Assembly: GCA_037179335.1 (NCBI GenBank)
Contig: JAKZHN010000009.1
Coordinates: 310,001-374,000, forward strand
Reading direction: 5' to 3'
From: Cyclaneusma minus
Lineage: Eukaryota > Ascomycota > Leotiomycetes > Marthamycetales > Marthamycetaceae
DNA length: 64,000 bases
The notes beneath the pieces are model-generated. The model did not search any database. It saw nothing but the letters and a program-made list of their open reading frames with translations, and was not told the origin of the DNA. Shown in pieces: positions 53,720 through 64,000 of the stretch. Every line of letters starts with the position of its first letter. Within the stretch, counting starts at the first letter, position 1. The position numbers and the translations under genes are program-made.

Positions 53720-54405
53720 ATGGATTACGTCGAGAAAAGAGTGGTGACTGGTGAGTTTACCACTCACGATGCGGAGAATATCCTGCAGCTCTAACCAATC
53801 CCAACCAGAGGCCAACAAGCCCACACCAGACCCAGAAGTGTAAGACGTCCCCTTTTTCTCCGCGAGTTCATGAATTCAATTCCACGGTATTGCACATCAA
53901 GCTAACATCCCTCCTCTTCAGCCAAACAATAATGACACCTATCAACCTCATCCTCCTCTCTCTCTTCCTCCTAATCGCCTACTACCGACTCCGCCCATCC
54001 CCTCCCCCCGCTCTCCCCAAAGCCTCCCCACCAATCGTCTTCCGCACCTTCACACCTCCCACCCTGCTCCCCTACAACGGCACCAACAACATGCCTGTCT
54101 ACCTCGCCGTCCGCGGCAAAGTATTCGATGTCACTCCCGGCCGCAATTTCTACGGTCCGGGCGGTCCGTATCAAAATTTTGCTGGCAGAGATGCGAGTAG
54201 GGGATTGGCGTGTGGGAGCTTTGATGAAGAGATGTTGACGAAGGATCTAGAGGGGCCGCTTGATACACTGCAGGGATTGGGTGATGAGGAGATGGAGGCG
54301 TTGACGGGATGGGAGGAGAGGTTTAATGAGAAGTATCTTGTGGTGGGGAGGTTGGTTGCGGTGGGTGATGAGGGGAAGGATCACAAGCTGGATTTGGAGA
54401 CATGA
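53720..54405 (+). CDS. dap1: Dap1/MAPR-type cytochrome b5-like haem-binding protein
   Basis: Exons 53720-53750, 53809-53839 and 53922-54405 give 181 residues. Both introns have CTAAC branches (53791 and 53902). After a short N-terminus comes one membrane segment (INLILLSLFLLIAYY, residues about 25-40), a Pro-rich stretch and the MAPR core: RTFTPPTLLPYNG, YLAVRGKVFDVTPGRNFYGP, GGPYQNFAGRDASRGLACGS, ALTGWEERFNEKYLVVGRL. The Tyr residues of the core are the usual haem ligands of this family. Dap1 supports sterol synthesis by acting on the P450 Erg11 at the ER and affects damage and azole response in yeasts. The length fits the family. The first two exons are only 31 nt each; without them the frame would start at an internal ATG just before the membrane segment. 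Confidence 0.92.
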
Positions 54406-55231
54406 GTTTTGAGGAGTGGGTGATGAAGATGATGCGGCATGGAATGGAACGCGAAGATGATGCGGATGACGATGTGGTGGACTGAAATGCCTTCAATGGT
54501 TTTTATATGCGATGATGTGAAGCATGGGACACGGTCTTTTGCAAGTTCTGGGACGGGATGGATGGCTGATGCGCTGAGCAAGGGAGGAAGAGTGTTCGTT
54601 GTCTTCGAAGTCAAGATTTCACGACTAATCCATAATGCTGTTCAGATACAGCTCTCTGCGGCCACTTTCCGGGTTTTCTGGTTTCCATCAACCCACTAGC
54701 TGTGATTCTATCGCGGGTCGATCCATTAGCGGTACCATTGTTCCGTGGACCATGGATAGTCCACAGTCCTATTTCTGGGACATGTGTGGTGCTCTGCTGA
54801 TTCTCTCGACGCAGACGTGAGACCTGCTATTCATACCGCTATTCTGACACCCATCCCATTTGGGGGCCAGCCATGCCGTGACTCGGTATAATGTTCGCAG
54901 ATCCTTACACTCACACTCCCAGCTTCTACATGAGTGAATTCCAAGAGGAATGATTTACCAATCGTATAAGTGTGCAATGGGCGGTTTCAGCCCGAATCCT
55001 GACATACTTTAGTACTCGGGATGTCATCCATTCCAAGGATGCAGCCTCGTCTGTTATTTGGGTATGCGGGAGCCCTCACTGGCAGCTGAAGATCGAGTCA
55101 CCTGTACGTACCAATTGCTTGAGTCACCACTTACCCTTCTCCTACGTACCCAATCCTCCCAGCCAGTTTCCTTTTTGAAAATCTCCACTTTTCGAGATCA
55201 AATTTTAATCAATCACCTCTACAAATCAACA
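54406..55231. other. spacer
   Basis: No gene motif. 54720-54770 has CCATGG/TCCATGGAC-like palindromic words. Confidence 0.4.
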
Positions 55232-57355
55232 ATGGCCGAAGAATCGCAAATTCAAAACCGTGGCACTATTCTGCCCAAGTGCGCAGAACGCAACGTCTTG
55301 ATCACCAGTGCTCTACCCTACGTAAACAACGTGCCCCACCTAGGAAATCTCATACGGCTCGGTGCTCTCAGCAGATGTGTTCTCGCGGTATTGCAAAGCA
55401 CGGGATGTCAATACTCTCTACGTTTGCGGTAAATTGTTTGATACTATCACTTCCCAAATCAGCTTGTCAAGTCTCAACATCCCAAGCTTAACTCTCGGGG
55501 ATCTAGATTCTAGAGTCGGATGCTAATGTTTCTTTTTGCAAGGCACCGACGAGTACGGAACTACAACAGAAGCGAGAGCCCTGGTGGAGAAATGCACTCC
55601 CCGAGAGCTGTGTGATAAGTACTATGCCGTTCATGCGGCTGTGTGCAAATGGTTCAATATCGATTTTGATGTTTGTGGCCGTACGACTACGCAGCTGCAA
55701 ATTGAAATCACTCAAGATGTCTTTTTGAAAGTGAATCAGGGAGGCTTTCTCGAGGAGCAGATGACTACGCAGCTGTACTGTAAACAATATCATGCGTTTC
55801 TTGCCGATCGCTTTGTAGAAGGCGAATGCCCATTTTGTGGCTATGTCGATGCCCGTGGTGATCAATGCGACGCTTGTGGGAGACTTTTGGATTCGACGGA
55901 GCTGAAGAATCCTCGATGTAAAATCGATGGTGCGACGCCCGTGAGCAAGGAGACGAAACACATTTTCTTGAAATTAGACAAGCCACAGCCGGAGATCGAG
56001 CAGTTTCTTTATCAGTCACCAAGGCAGGGGTCTGATCACACATAGAGAGAGCGATAGTGGTCTATTGTGTGTAGCTACGGGTCCTTAAGGGACCTGGAGC
56101 TCTGCACTAGTCTTAGCGCCAAGGCTAGGGTTAAGCCCATAGCCCTGGGGAGTCAACATTCTTCGAGCACTTCTTCGAGCAGTCGTCAAAAGCAGGAGCA
56201 TGGTCATTGGTCTCCCAATGGACGAAAGATTATAGCAGCATGGCTGAAAGAAGGATTGAGACCCCAAAGTATCACTAGGGATATGAACAGGGGAACTAAG
56301 TGCCTTTGCCAGGCTACTCAGACAAAGTCATCCATCCCTAGTTCGACGCCTGTATTGGCTATATATCCATCACCGCATCCTACACCACTCAATGGCGCCA
56401 ATGATGGGACAGCCCCTCAGACGTCCAACTCTACCAGTTCATCGGAAAAGACAACGTCGCATTCCACACCGTCATCTTCCCCAGCACGCTCCTCGGTACC
56501 CGCTGCCCCTGGACAAAACTCCACCATCTCTCCACGACCGAATACTTGACCTACGAAAGCAGCAAATTCTCCAAAACACGCGGCGTTGGTGTTTTTGGAG
56601 ATTCGGCTCAGCAAACCGGCGTTCCGGCAGATGTCTGGCGCTATTATCTGCTTTCTCATCGACCCGAAACTAGCGATTCTGAGTTTAACTGGGGTAGTTT
56701 CGTTGCGGCCAATAACAATGTGTTGCTGAAGAATATGTGGAATTTTGTGAACCATGTGATCAAGTTTGTGAATTCGAAGGTCTATAAGGGCGTAGTGCCG
56801 GATTATAAAACTGCTTTTCAATGGCCTTGGAAAACTGTTGTGTAGGCGCAAAGAGACGTAATTAGGCTGGTGAAGAAGTATGTCGAGGTGATGGATGCGG
56901 TGAGGTTGCGTGAGGGCTTGGCAATTGTGCTACAGGTTTCTGCTAGGGGCAATGCGTTTTTGCAGGAAAGTAAGCTTGATTACAAGCTTGTGGAAAATCA
57001 CAGGGAGCAGTGCGATTCGGTGGTGGGTTTGGCGGTGAATTTGGTGCATTTGTTGGCGGCGTTGTTGGCGCCGTTTATGCCTGATACGGCACGGAAGATT
57101 AATGAACAGCTGGGGGTGGAGGGGATGGTGATTCCGGATGGGTGGGAGGGGGAGAGTGTGAGGCCGGGACAGAGGATAGGGGAGGCGAGACGGCTGTTTG
57201 AGAAGATTGCGGTTGAGAAGGGGGGTGAGTGGAGGGAAATGTTTGGGAGCGGGGAGGTGAAGAAAGGGAAGGAAGAGAAGATGGCGGGGAACGTGGAGAG
57301 GAAGAAGGTAGATAAAAGGGGCGAAGGTGAGGTGAGGAAAGACGGTGGGAAATAG
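55232..57355 (+). pseudogene. decayed cytosolic methionyl-tRNA synthetase
   Basis: ATG at 55232, then NVLITSALPYVNNVPHLGN with the HIGH-like HLGN. An inserted base near 55354 shifts the frame; the correct frame still reads to the donor at 55429 and joins at 55543 to GTDEYGTTTEARALVEKCTP. The zinc knuckle CPFCGYVDARGDQCDACGR is intact. A stop at 56043-56045 lies in an insertion; beyond it WLKEGLRPQSITRDM returns, then a one-base loss, TAG at 56339 where Trp is expected (PxxxTAG-FDACIGYISIT), and TGA at 56402 in place of another Trp. KFSKTRGVGVFG is the KMSKS equivalent. TAG at 56843 and one more shift precede the last part (KKYVEVMDAVRLREGLAIVL ... HREQCDSVVGLAVNLVHLLA). At least six lesions. 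A working copy must exist elsewhere in the genome. Confidence 0.9.
56013..56197 (+). repeat. insertion flanked by imperfect direct repeats in the MetRS pseudogene
   Basis: CAGTCACCAAGGCAGGGG at 56013 and a related CAGTCGTCAAAAGCAGGAG at 56180 bracket about 150 bp that do not belong to MetRS. The insert has a small hairpin (GGTCC-TTAAG-GGACC). The right flank codes for FFEQSSKAGAW, the expected reading, so part of MetRS is present twice. Confidence 0.6.
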
Positions 57356-57678
57356 ATGGGCCAGTTTGAGGCGTCATGTTCTCTTTGGTTCATTTTCAAG
57401 GTTGTTTTCAAGCACTACCTCAGCGAGCGCCCTCTATTTGTCGTGGCAATGTTGCTGATGTTTCTATAGTAGGAATTTCGGGTAGTGATTCATAGGGAAC
57501 TACGAAAAACTCGACTCCATACCTTGTTTCATTGCACTGATTTCACTGTAACCACATCTCTGAATTCATGTCAAAGATACGGTGGTAGATCGAGATTGGT
57601 CCGTCTGGCTACAATCTTGCAAGCTGCATCGCATGTTTTGGCTCAGATAGAATGAGAAGACAGCCAGAATATGCAAGA
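57356..57678. other. convergent spacer
   Basis: 3' flanks of the MetRS pseudogene and the minus-strand 2EXR gene; nothing else seen. Confidence 0.5.
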
Positions 57679-58959
57679 CTACACAGGCCTCTTCGATCCA
57701 TTCCTTAGTTCACACTGATGCCTGTAGACCCATGGTACTCCAGCGTCCCTTCCCTTGAGCTCCTGGCCAATCTTCCTCGCCCAAAACTTCTTGGCCTTAC
57801 GATAGGCCTTGCGACGGGCTTTCTTTGCCTCAGAAGTTTCTCCGGGCGGTCGACGTATCATGTAACGGCGACATAGGTACTGCATGCAAGTTTGGGTCAA
57901 TTCCCGGGGTTCTCGATTCACGCCTATTGGTGTACAGCAATTAGCAACTTTCTACTTGATATACGTGCATTCGATAGAAACTCACGTTCGGCACGATGAT
58001 TAAATTGCTGCAGGTCTAGCGAGAACAAAAGTGGCGCATCAGGGGGAGCACTGGGTGGAGTTTGCCCTCTCATTATACTGGTGTGTATGTGCAGGAAGCT
58101 GTCCTGAGATCTGACGAATTCGTAGTCGATATGAGAGCCCTGGAGGAAAACGACCTTGGACACACTGCTCCAGTTCTCACTAAGAATACGTTTCGCCAGT
58201 CGCTGCTATACGGATGTCAACATCTAAACCTTCCGGGATTGGAAAATAGAAGATTGGACTTCGGGAGGTCAAAACTGGTACGCACCTCGCAATTATTAAA
58301 ATAGGGGTGGTCAAGGAAGTGTTCGGCGTCCCAAATAATGGTGCGGATGCCTGTTGGCAGGGGAATCTTGGCCAAAAGACGGTTGAGCTTGTCTTGGTCA
58401 TCAACCCACTCGTGATGTCCATCAGCAAGGAACATATACGTGTAGAAGTGGAAGCGGGAATGAGCAAAGTAGAGGCGGTCGATCTCGTGGTTGAAAAATG
58501 TCCAAGTTGACTCTGGGGCACAAATCGAGCTTCGGAACACGGAAAGCTGCTCGTCATTAACTAGAATCTGGTTTCCATCAAGTGTCGGTGCTGTCAGTAG
58601 GGCAGGAGCTGTGTATCCTCTTGCGCAGCCGGGTCCAATGCCAGGAAAGTGCAAGAACTGGCCGGTCGAGGCGATGACGCGGAATGCCTCATTGCGAGAC
58701 TCCTTGTTGATATGAAACACGGTTGGGGCCTTGCTTCGGGGAATGACTGAAGGCATTTTTGAAGCAGCAGCAGCAGTTATGGCGAGTCCGTTACTCAAGG
58801 CGACCTCGATGGTGCGGCTGCCAGGGCTCCGTTTTTCTCCTCGTCGCATCTTGCTTTGCTTTCATCCTCCCTGGAAGGTTGGAGGCAGAGACGCCAAATG
58901 GCGTGACGAATCTCAACCGGCAATTTGTCCAGGACGCTGCGAGTGACTTTGGGGACCAT
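57679..58959 (-). pseudogene. 2EXR-domain gene, three exons, probable frameshift in exon 1
   Basis: The ATG at 58959 opens MVPKVTRSVLDKLPVEIRHA then IWRLCLQPSRED, the 2EXR start. That frame closes at a TGA near 58800, while the second conserved part (VIPRSKAPTVFHINKESRNE, AFRVIASTGQFLHF, STWTFFNHEIDRLYF) is in the frame that opens at 58849. No intron with proper signals links the two, so I see one frameshift; an alternative is use of the downstream ATG at 58849, losing the 2EXR helix. Introns 58206-58285 and 57924-57985 are good (GTGCGT..TATAG; GTGAGT..CAATAG) and join QRLAKRILSENWSSVSKVVF and the basic tail (KKARRKAYRKAKKFWARKIG) in phase. The tail is Lys/Arg-rich, unlike the other copies. 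The 3' exons look intact, so the damage is recent or the start has moved. Confidence 0.65.
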
Positions 58960-59092
58960 GACAGTGACTGCTGGAGAGGAAACGCCTCCCGCAAAGGAAC
59001 GGGTTTGAGGCTGTCAAGAAGAGTGTGTCAGTTCTCGAATTCTCTTGATTTGCTGAGAAACATGAATGAATGATTCGTAGAGGCACACTCAC

Positions 59093-59290
59093 CTCGTGCT
59101 TGGTAGCGGGATCGGAGAGGGATGGAACCGGCAGCGGATTGGGATTGATGGAGTAGGTGAGCTTGGAGGCGTCCAGAGGTGTAAGCTGTGAATGAAACGC
59201 CATCTTGGACTTGATCGAGTCCTTCATGAGGCCGGAAGCTTCAACGAGGGGCTCCTTAGCAGCAGTGCTGTTCGTCTCCGGAGACGACAT
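59093..59290 (-). pseudogene. lone first exon resembling branched-chain aminotransferase N-terminus
   Basis: 66 codons from the ATG at 59290, ending KHE at a perfect donor (GTGAGT, 59092). The reading FHSQLTPLDASKLTYSINPN then PLPVPSLSDPATKHE resembles the leader of fungal branched-chain aminotransferases, where LDASKL precedes the first conserved block. No aminotransferase core follows; the first acceptor (59011) leads into PQTRSFAGGVSSPAV and then the 2EXR start, so the two could be spliced together. A TATA-like CATATAAG lies at 59505-59511. Family call is from memory of the leader and is tentative. Confidence 0.4.
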
Positions 59291-60240
59291 CTTGAAGCTT
59301 GAAGCTTGATTCTCGATAGCCTGGGTGATGAGAAGAAGAGTGAAGGTAAGTGCGAAGAGGTATCGCTGCAATGGATGGGCGTCCGCTAGAGGAGGGCTTT
59401 TTTTGCAGGGGTCTTGGAGACTTAGAGTACGCAGGCTCGGGGTCTTGGTGAAGTTGACTGTGTTCGATTGTGGAGAAAAGGTGTCGTGGAGCATGAAAGT
59501 CTACCTTATATGTACAAGGTCCCGAGCGGGCAGCTGGGGCACAGCCTGAGGCAACGAGGTACACGGTGGCGCCGTGGTCACGGGACAGTAACGTGACCAG
59601 AAGCCAGAGTCGGAGCGAAAAAGATCTCCATGCGGTCTGAGGTCCCTGGGTGGTCTTAAGCCGACTCATCCAGTAATTAGTATTTTGATCTAGTATTTTT
59701 GGTTTAGTATAATAGTGTTTCAGATTTCAAATTACTCGAAAAAATTCCAGCCTCATGTCAATTGCGTTGTCCTTCATGACGTGAAATACTCTGACTTCTT
59801 CAAAGTGTTGGGTCTCGGAATATTTCTAGATACTCGAGACCAGTTCAATCATCCAGAATCTAGATTCTAGAAGATCCCAAATCACTCAGAATGCCTGACT
59901 CCCGAGGAGGTATCTTGGAATCGCAAGTCGCATAGGCAGTGACTGTTTTTCGTCCCATTGGATGCTGCTACTTGATGGCAGAAAAGAGCATTTCAGAAAC
60001 CTGAACGCTGCTACCGTCTGTTCAATGCCTTCATATACCAGAGCAAGTTTGAATAATTGAGTCACACGGTCATTAACTTTCGGTATCAGGCCCTTTTGTG
60101 TTTGATGCTTGAGTTCTAGATCCATTAGAATTTGGATCCGGGCACTTTTCCATTTCAACATCGTTTCAAACCTCAGTGGTTTGAAATGCTAGAGATTTTC
60201 AGCTGTTAGAAGTGTCCGACCTCTTAGCATAGCTTAGTCA
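59291..60240. other. AT-rich spacer
   Basis: Promoter of the lone exon near 59300-59520. 59680-60240 is AT-rich with tagtatt and tctagattctaga words; no gene motif. Confidence 0.4.
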
Positions 60241-60292
60241 GCATAGAGTCATGTATATAATCTGGTTATTTGGGTGTGAGGCAGCTGACTGC

Positions 60293-60600
60293 GTCACGTG
60301 GTTTGGAGGGCCCCTGGCCACCGTTCAGGAGTCCACTTAGCTAGCGGTGTGGGGCCGCAACCACACCAAGAGCTTCAAGGCAGTGATCGCAGTCGGCTTC
60401 CCCGATTTTTCCCTCGCTCCCACCCTACATAGCTTAGTTCTAGTCTATTCACTTCGTTAAGCCATGGCCGGTCAAAGCCGGCTGCTTCAAGTCAGGGGGT
60501 GCTGAACTCAGCTTCAGCACCCACGTCCTCTAGTCACGTGGCCTTTTCTACAGCCATTTCTACCAAAAGTCTCCTTGATTTGAAGCAGCCAGCTTCGCTG
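60293..60600. repeat. hairpin-dense segment
   Basis: Perfect stems: GGTGTGG/CCACACC at 60346-60367, GGGTGCTGAA/TTCAGCACCC at 60497-60522, and GCTGCTTCAA/TTGAAGCAGC at 60481-60490 and 60580-60589. GTCACGTGG occurs at 60293 and 60533. Could be a degraded MITE-like element or a regulatory region with CACGTG boxes. Confidence 0.55.
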
Positions 60601-61528
60601 GCTGTAACCTGCAATACACTGATTTTTGATCACCTCTCTTCTCCTTCATGTGACGATATCAGACCATATATATGCTGAGAGAGTGGGTCAAGAGCTCTTT
60701 TCTCTCTATTCTTCCTTCTATCCTGAACTTCCTTCAGCATCAAAGCATGTCACCGATTTCTTAGGTAAGCTGATATCGAAACTGTTCTCTCGCTTTCACA
60801 TTACTGACTTCCAGAAGTTTCGGTCTGAGGGGTGATGTAGTTCGCGGGAGGAAGATGGCTTGTTAGGTTTCTAGACTTTCTGGGCCCCCGAGGTTAGATT
60901 GAGTGGGGATTTGGGTGCGTGTAGGTTGTCTTCGGCCGAAAGGGGGAACTCAAGTTATCCTGGCTCTGCGAGATGGAGAGGGTTGAGGGTGACAGACCAA
61001 GCAATGGCAGAGTGGGCATAGAGATTATTGAACTAGCATGGAATCAGTGGATTAGGAGTATACGGAATGCAGAGACGCTTAGAGAGCGATGGAAATGTTG
61101 ACAAATGACGAATGATGAATGATGACAGTGACACGAAACATGGTTCAGGAAGGCTTCTTGATGAAAAGTTGATGATCTGCATCCTTCTCTGAGATATCAT
61201 CTACTCAAGAGAATCATTTGTGTCACTGGTCCTTGCTAATGGGATTGCAAATCTGCGTTCTGTAACTTTGTTTCCTGTGGGATGCTACTCGAACTTGCTG
61301 TTGTTAAGACGATGAATCAGAGACCAGATCCCTTTCCAGCCTCGAAAATTCCATCGAAACGTGACCGCCAAGCCGATCCAATCACGGGTTGCCTGGAAGT
61401 AGAGGCGCTGTCAGGACCTGAAGGTTTGCCAGTCAGTGAGTAAAGACGATCGTGGTGCAAAATGGACCACGAGGGCGAAAAGAAGAAGTGACTTACCAGA
61501 GATCTGGATGAACCGATGCAAAACGTGT
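60601..61528. other. no gene seen
   Basis: Short frames with no motif. 61100-61130 has aatgatgaatgatgac repeats. Confidence 0.4.
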
Positions 61529-62488
61529 CTAGACGAGAATCCAGATGACGGATGGAACGGTCCACTGGGGGTAGAATATCCTTCCGTAATCCGCGAGGGT
61601 ACGTCTGAGATGGGTGACCGCCCTCCAATCCTCATTGTGAGTCGCCTGCTGGCCGAGCTCTCCGCAATACGCTCTCCCCAGATAGTAGGCGACGAATTCC
61701 AAGTTTCTCACCCAATCGACATTCTCTTGCAGGCCAGGGAACTCCGGGGTAAAAATTACGATGTGCTTGAGCTTCGGGAAAGCTACGTGAACCAAACGAG
61801 CGATATTGACGCTATTCTTGATGTAACACGCTGCCGTGTTATGGAAGGCGACGTACTCGAGCTCTCTCCAAATCGAGTTCAGCTTGTTCAAGTAGTAGTG
61901 TCTGTATAGCGGACCTAAACCTTGCATCGAAGCCCACCTAGTCTTCCCAGGATCCCGGGGGGGATTAGGCACCATTTTTCTCCCAGACACGAATTCCAAA
62001 TCACCAGCCGTCGACTCAGTGAAGTCAATCCCCGTGGCCTCGATATCGTCGAATGAGTCGATTCTCCTCGGTCTGGCGTACAAGAAGTCTTGGTCGGGGT
62101 ACCAGTAATGGCAGATGGCAAAGTTTATGCATCTTCTCCAGCTAGCACTCAAACTACCGTCGGTAGGGCAGCGTATGATACGTGTCTCCTGTTCGAGTTT
62201 CATGGCGTAGCATCGTTGGGCAAAGGTTCTAGATTCCGGGCAGACGAAGAAGAGAGGACTCGGTTTCGGAAGGCGGAAGAATGGGAGAGCTCCGGACGAC
62301 CGGGTTTCTATGAACATAGCTACTTGACGCTTTGGCTTGTAGGATGTTTCTTGAAGTGCGAAGGTCCATATCTTGTCGCGAAGCTCCGTAGGTAGTTGAT
62401 CGAAGAAAACGAAGCTGGAGGGCCATTCTTCACAGCCTCCACTGCACTCTCTCCTGGGAGCTCTCGGACGGGGCGTTGCTCGAGGCAT
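61529..62488 (-). CDS. 2EXR-domain protein
   Basis: One exon, 319 residues from the ATG at 62488. After an Arg/Pro-rich start, residues about 25-45 read SFVFFDQLPTELRDKIWTFA, the 2EXR motif. The second block is LPKPSPLFFVCPESRTFAQR, then Trp/Tyr-rich segments (WRRCINFAICHYWYPDQDFL) and the C-terminal LKHIVIFTPEF typical of the longer 2EXR subfamily. It lacks the TFFN motif of the copies at 194, 2267 and 57679, so it belongs to a different branch. The last residues (PQWTVPSVIWILV) end at a normal stop; a missed 3' intron cannot be excluded. Function unknown. Confidence 0.8.
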   Translation of the reverse strand: MPRATPRPRAPRRECSGGCEEWPSSFVFFDQLPTELRDKIWTFALQETSYKPKRQVAMFIETRSSGALPFFRLPKPSPLFFVCPESRTFAQRCYAMKLEQETRIIRCPTDGSLSASWRRCINFAICHYWYPDQDFLYARPRRIDSFDDIEATGIDFTESTAGDLEFVSGRKMVPNPPRDPGKTRWASMQGLGPLYRHYYLNKLNSIWRELEYVAFHNTAACYIKNSVNIARLVHVAFPKLKHIVIFTPEFPGLQENVDWVRNLEFVAYYLGRAYCGELGQQATHNEDWRAVTHLRRTLADYGRIFYPQWTVPSVIWILV

Positions 62489-63648
62489 GTTGGGCTAACG
62501 CTGCTGAGAAGCAGGCGCTCGTCGATATTGACCACGGGATGCTTCGGTAACGACCTGGTTGCTCCGAAGTGATATCGATGTGCGCTGTGTAAGGTAGGTA
62601 GTTGGTAGGCCAAGAGGAAGATATAACAACATAGTCTGGGCATAGAGCATAGTCGAACACCTCTGAATCTTGAACGCAGAGTTCAATGTCAGCATCCATT
62701 CCTATCAAGGCGCCAACTCAGAGCAATTGAATAGGCAGTTTTCCTGTCAAGCAGGCAGCAGAGTTGAAGGACGTCGGAAGTGATATCCATTCTAGGAAGA
62801 GCTAGGTGCCCTATCAATACTAGGGTAGCTAAGCTATAAAGGCTAGTTTCAAAGAGCTTAGCTTCAAAGACCTAGATAAGGAGCTAGCGGTGTTCCGCGC
62901 CGCTCAATATTTTCCCATCAAACAGTGGTGATTCACTGTGCTTCAACGGTACATAGCGTGCTCGACTTGTGCGTGATGCAAATTCTCATCGCTGATGACC
63001 TGCTCGCCTCCAATCCAGACTACACTCAGCTCAAACTACTGGGACCAGAGATTTCGCAATCTCCCTCTTCCATTCATTAATCTAGTCATTCTTCAAAAGA
63101 ACGATCCTAGTGTGGGCACTGGAGAAGGATTGCAACCGCCCACAATTTTCTTCACAAGTCGAGGAACCTTTCTTCAAATGTTCTCTCGAAGAACTGAGCC
63201 GTCCGGGACCGCAGCGCCACCTGTTGAACCCAAGCAACGGCCCCCAGTTTTTGCGAATCTCTCAATCGCGCCTGCAGTCGGGCTCGAACTCCCGGCTTTC
63301 CTCCTTACCTATATGTATCCAATGTGTTCTATGTTCCCCAAAAGATAAGTTAGATAGAAACAAGTTTCCCACACCCTGCGCACCACTTATTCCCCGATCC
63401 ACTCCACGAAAATACTTCCGCAATTATGTTTTATATATGCCCTGGCACCCAAATCTCCTTTCAGCAAGTTGTGCCGCTTTGACTTTCCGCAGAAAAAAAT
63501 TAAAAATTCCCCGTCCGCAGACTTGGTCCGATTCTCATAGCGCTGCCTCGAAATGCATTTTGAAGCTTGCAAATTTTGGCAGACGCAGATTCTTTAGCAC
63601 ATAGTTCGTAGAGCAGCAAAAAGGGTTAAACAAAGGACTCCTGGATGA
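62489..63648. other. intergenic with agctta/gctagc repeats
   Basis: 62815-62880 repeats aaagagcttagcttcaaag-type words. Frames at 62995-63604 have no motif. The last part is the promoter of the edge gene. Confidence 0.4.
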
Positions 63649-64000
63649 ATGCCAGAGACGCCACCACCGGAACTTCGTTTTCACATCACTCAAACTTTTC
63701 ACCCGTACAGTCACAGGCAGGCCAACCCAAGCACCCAACATCTCACATCTCAGCTCCAAGGGACATCAAATTACAGTAAAGTATTCATATTCACACCCGC
63801 TATACTAACACCCAGCAAGCTTCGCTAATCTAACATTTGAAAAAGCCTTCGCAAGAAATGCCCAGGAAGCCCCCATATCCCGTGAAGAGAAGCAATGGAC
63901 CGATATGGCTTCCATCAAAGCGGTTGAAAGAAAGATGAAGAAACAGCCCGACACAGCGCTCCGCCTGCCCGCTTCAAAATCTCCAACACATAGTCATAAC
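63649..64000 (+). CDS. 5' part of an unknown gene, cut by the window edge
   Basis: ATG at 63649; exon 1 63649-63775 reads MPETPPPELRFHITQTFHPY then SHRQANPSTQHLTSQLQGTS. The intron 63776-63815 (40 nt; GTAAAG, CTAAC, CCCAG) joins in phase to SFANLTFEKAFARNAQEAPI then SREEKQWTDMASIKAVERKM, open to the edge. The branch-to-acceptor distance is short but possible. No family recognised from 104 residues. The Lys/Glu-rich helix suggests a soluble protein. Confidence 0.55.

Noticed and set aside
4902..57355. Functional link between initiator tRNA-Met and the MetRS pseudogene
   Set aside because: They lie 50 kb apart, the synthetase copy is dead, and shared presence in one window is most simply chance.
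63230..63345. T-loop-like ggctcgaactcccgg suggesting a second tRNA
   Set aside because: Only a 4-bp stem with an 8-base loop; no acceptor stem or anticodon arm could be placed.

Overview
The window is nuclear DNA of a filamentous ascomycete. Genes carry short introns (40-135 nt, one of about 475 nt) with GT..AG ends and CTAAC/CTGAC/CTAAT branch sites. There is a cytosolic initiator tRNA-Met with A54-type T-loop, and typical fungal genes: LIS1/NudF, VPS35, a fungal annexin with a Pro/Gly/Tyr-rich head, Dap1, a CECR5-type HAD phosphatase. Proteins of the fungal 2EXR type occur several times. A Dothideomycete is my guess from style; the sequence does not prove it.

Layout. 0-5 kb: a 2EXR gene with a fresh in-frame duplication, a 2EXR copy broken by a 17-bp tandem duplication, a possible small spliced membrane protein, and the initiator tRNA on the minus strand. 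5-19 kb: HAD phosphatase (minus), aldo-keto reductase, two related LPxEIR/IY genes, and a Ser/Thr-rich secreted protein with a Kex2 site. 19-31 kb: AT-rich repeats with a fold-back inverted repeat, then about 9 kb of exon-like but frame-broken DNA. That block holds a pentapeptide-repeat piece, a coiled-coil piece, a possible DNA-glycosylase N-terminus, a SANT-like protein with an internal tandem duplication, duplicated TATA promoters and a repeated exon/intron junction. 31-50 kb: well-kept genes, namely nudF (LIS1), a small CxxC-rich protein, vps35, an annexin, and a large zinc-finger protein. 51-54 kb: a small secreted protein and a Dap1-like haem protein. 55-57 kb: a decayed methionyl-tRNA synthetase. 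57-64 kb: two more 2EXR genes on the minus strand, one behind a lone exon resembling the start of a branched-chain aminotransferase, hairpin-rich spacers, and the first two exons of a gene that leaves the right edge.

Housekeeping genes (dynein regulation, retromer sorting, annexin, haem/sterol, translation initiation tRNA) stand as separate transcription units; there is no operon-like or metabolic cluster. The accessory part is the interesting one: gene copies damaged mainly by indels and short tandem duplications, with AT-rich quasi-palindromic arrays near both sides of the damaged block. Exon limits were set by eye from splice signals and reading frame. Functional names rest on recognised motifs, without database searches.
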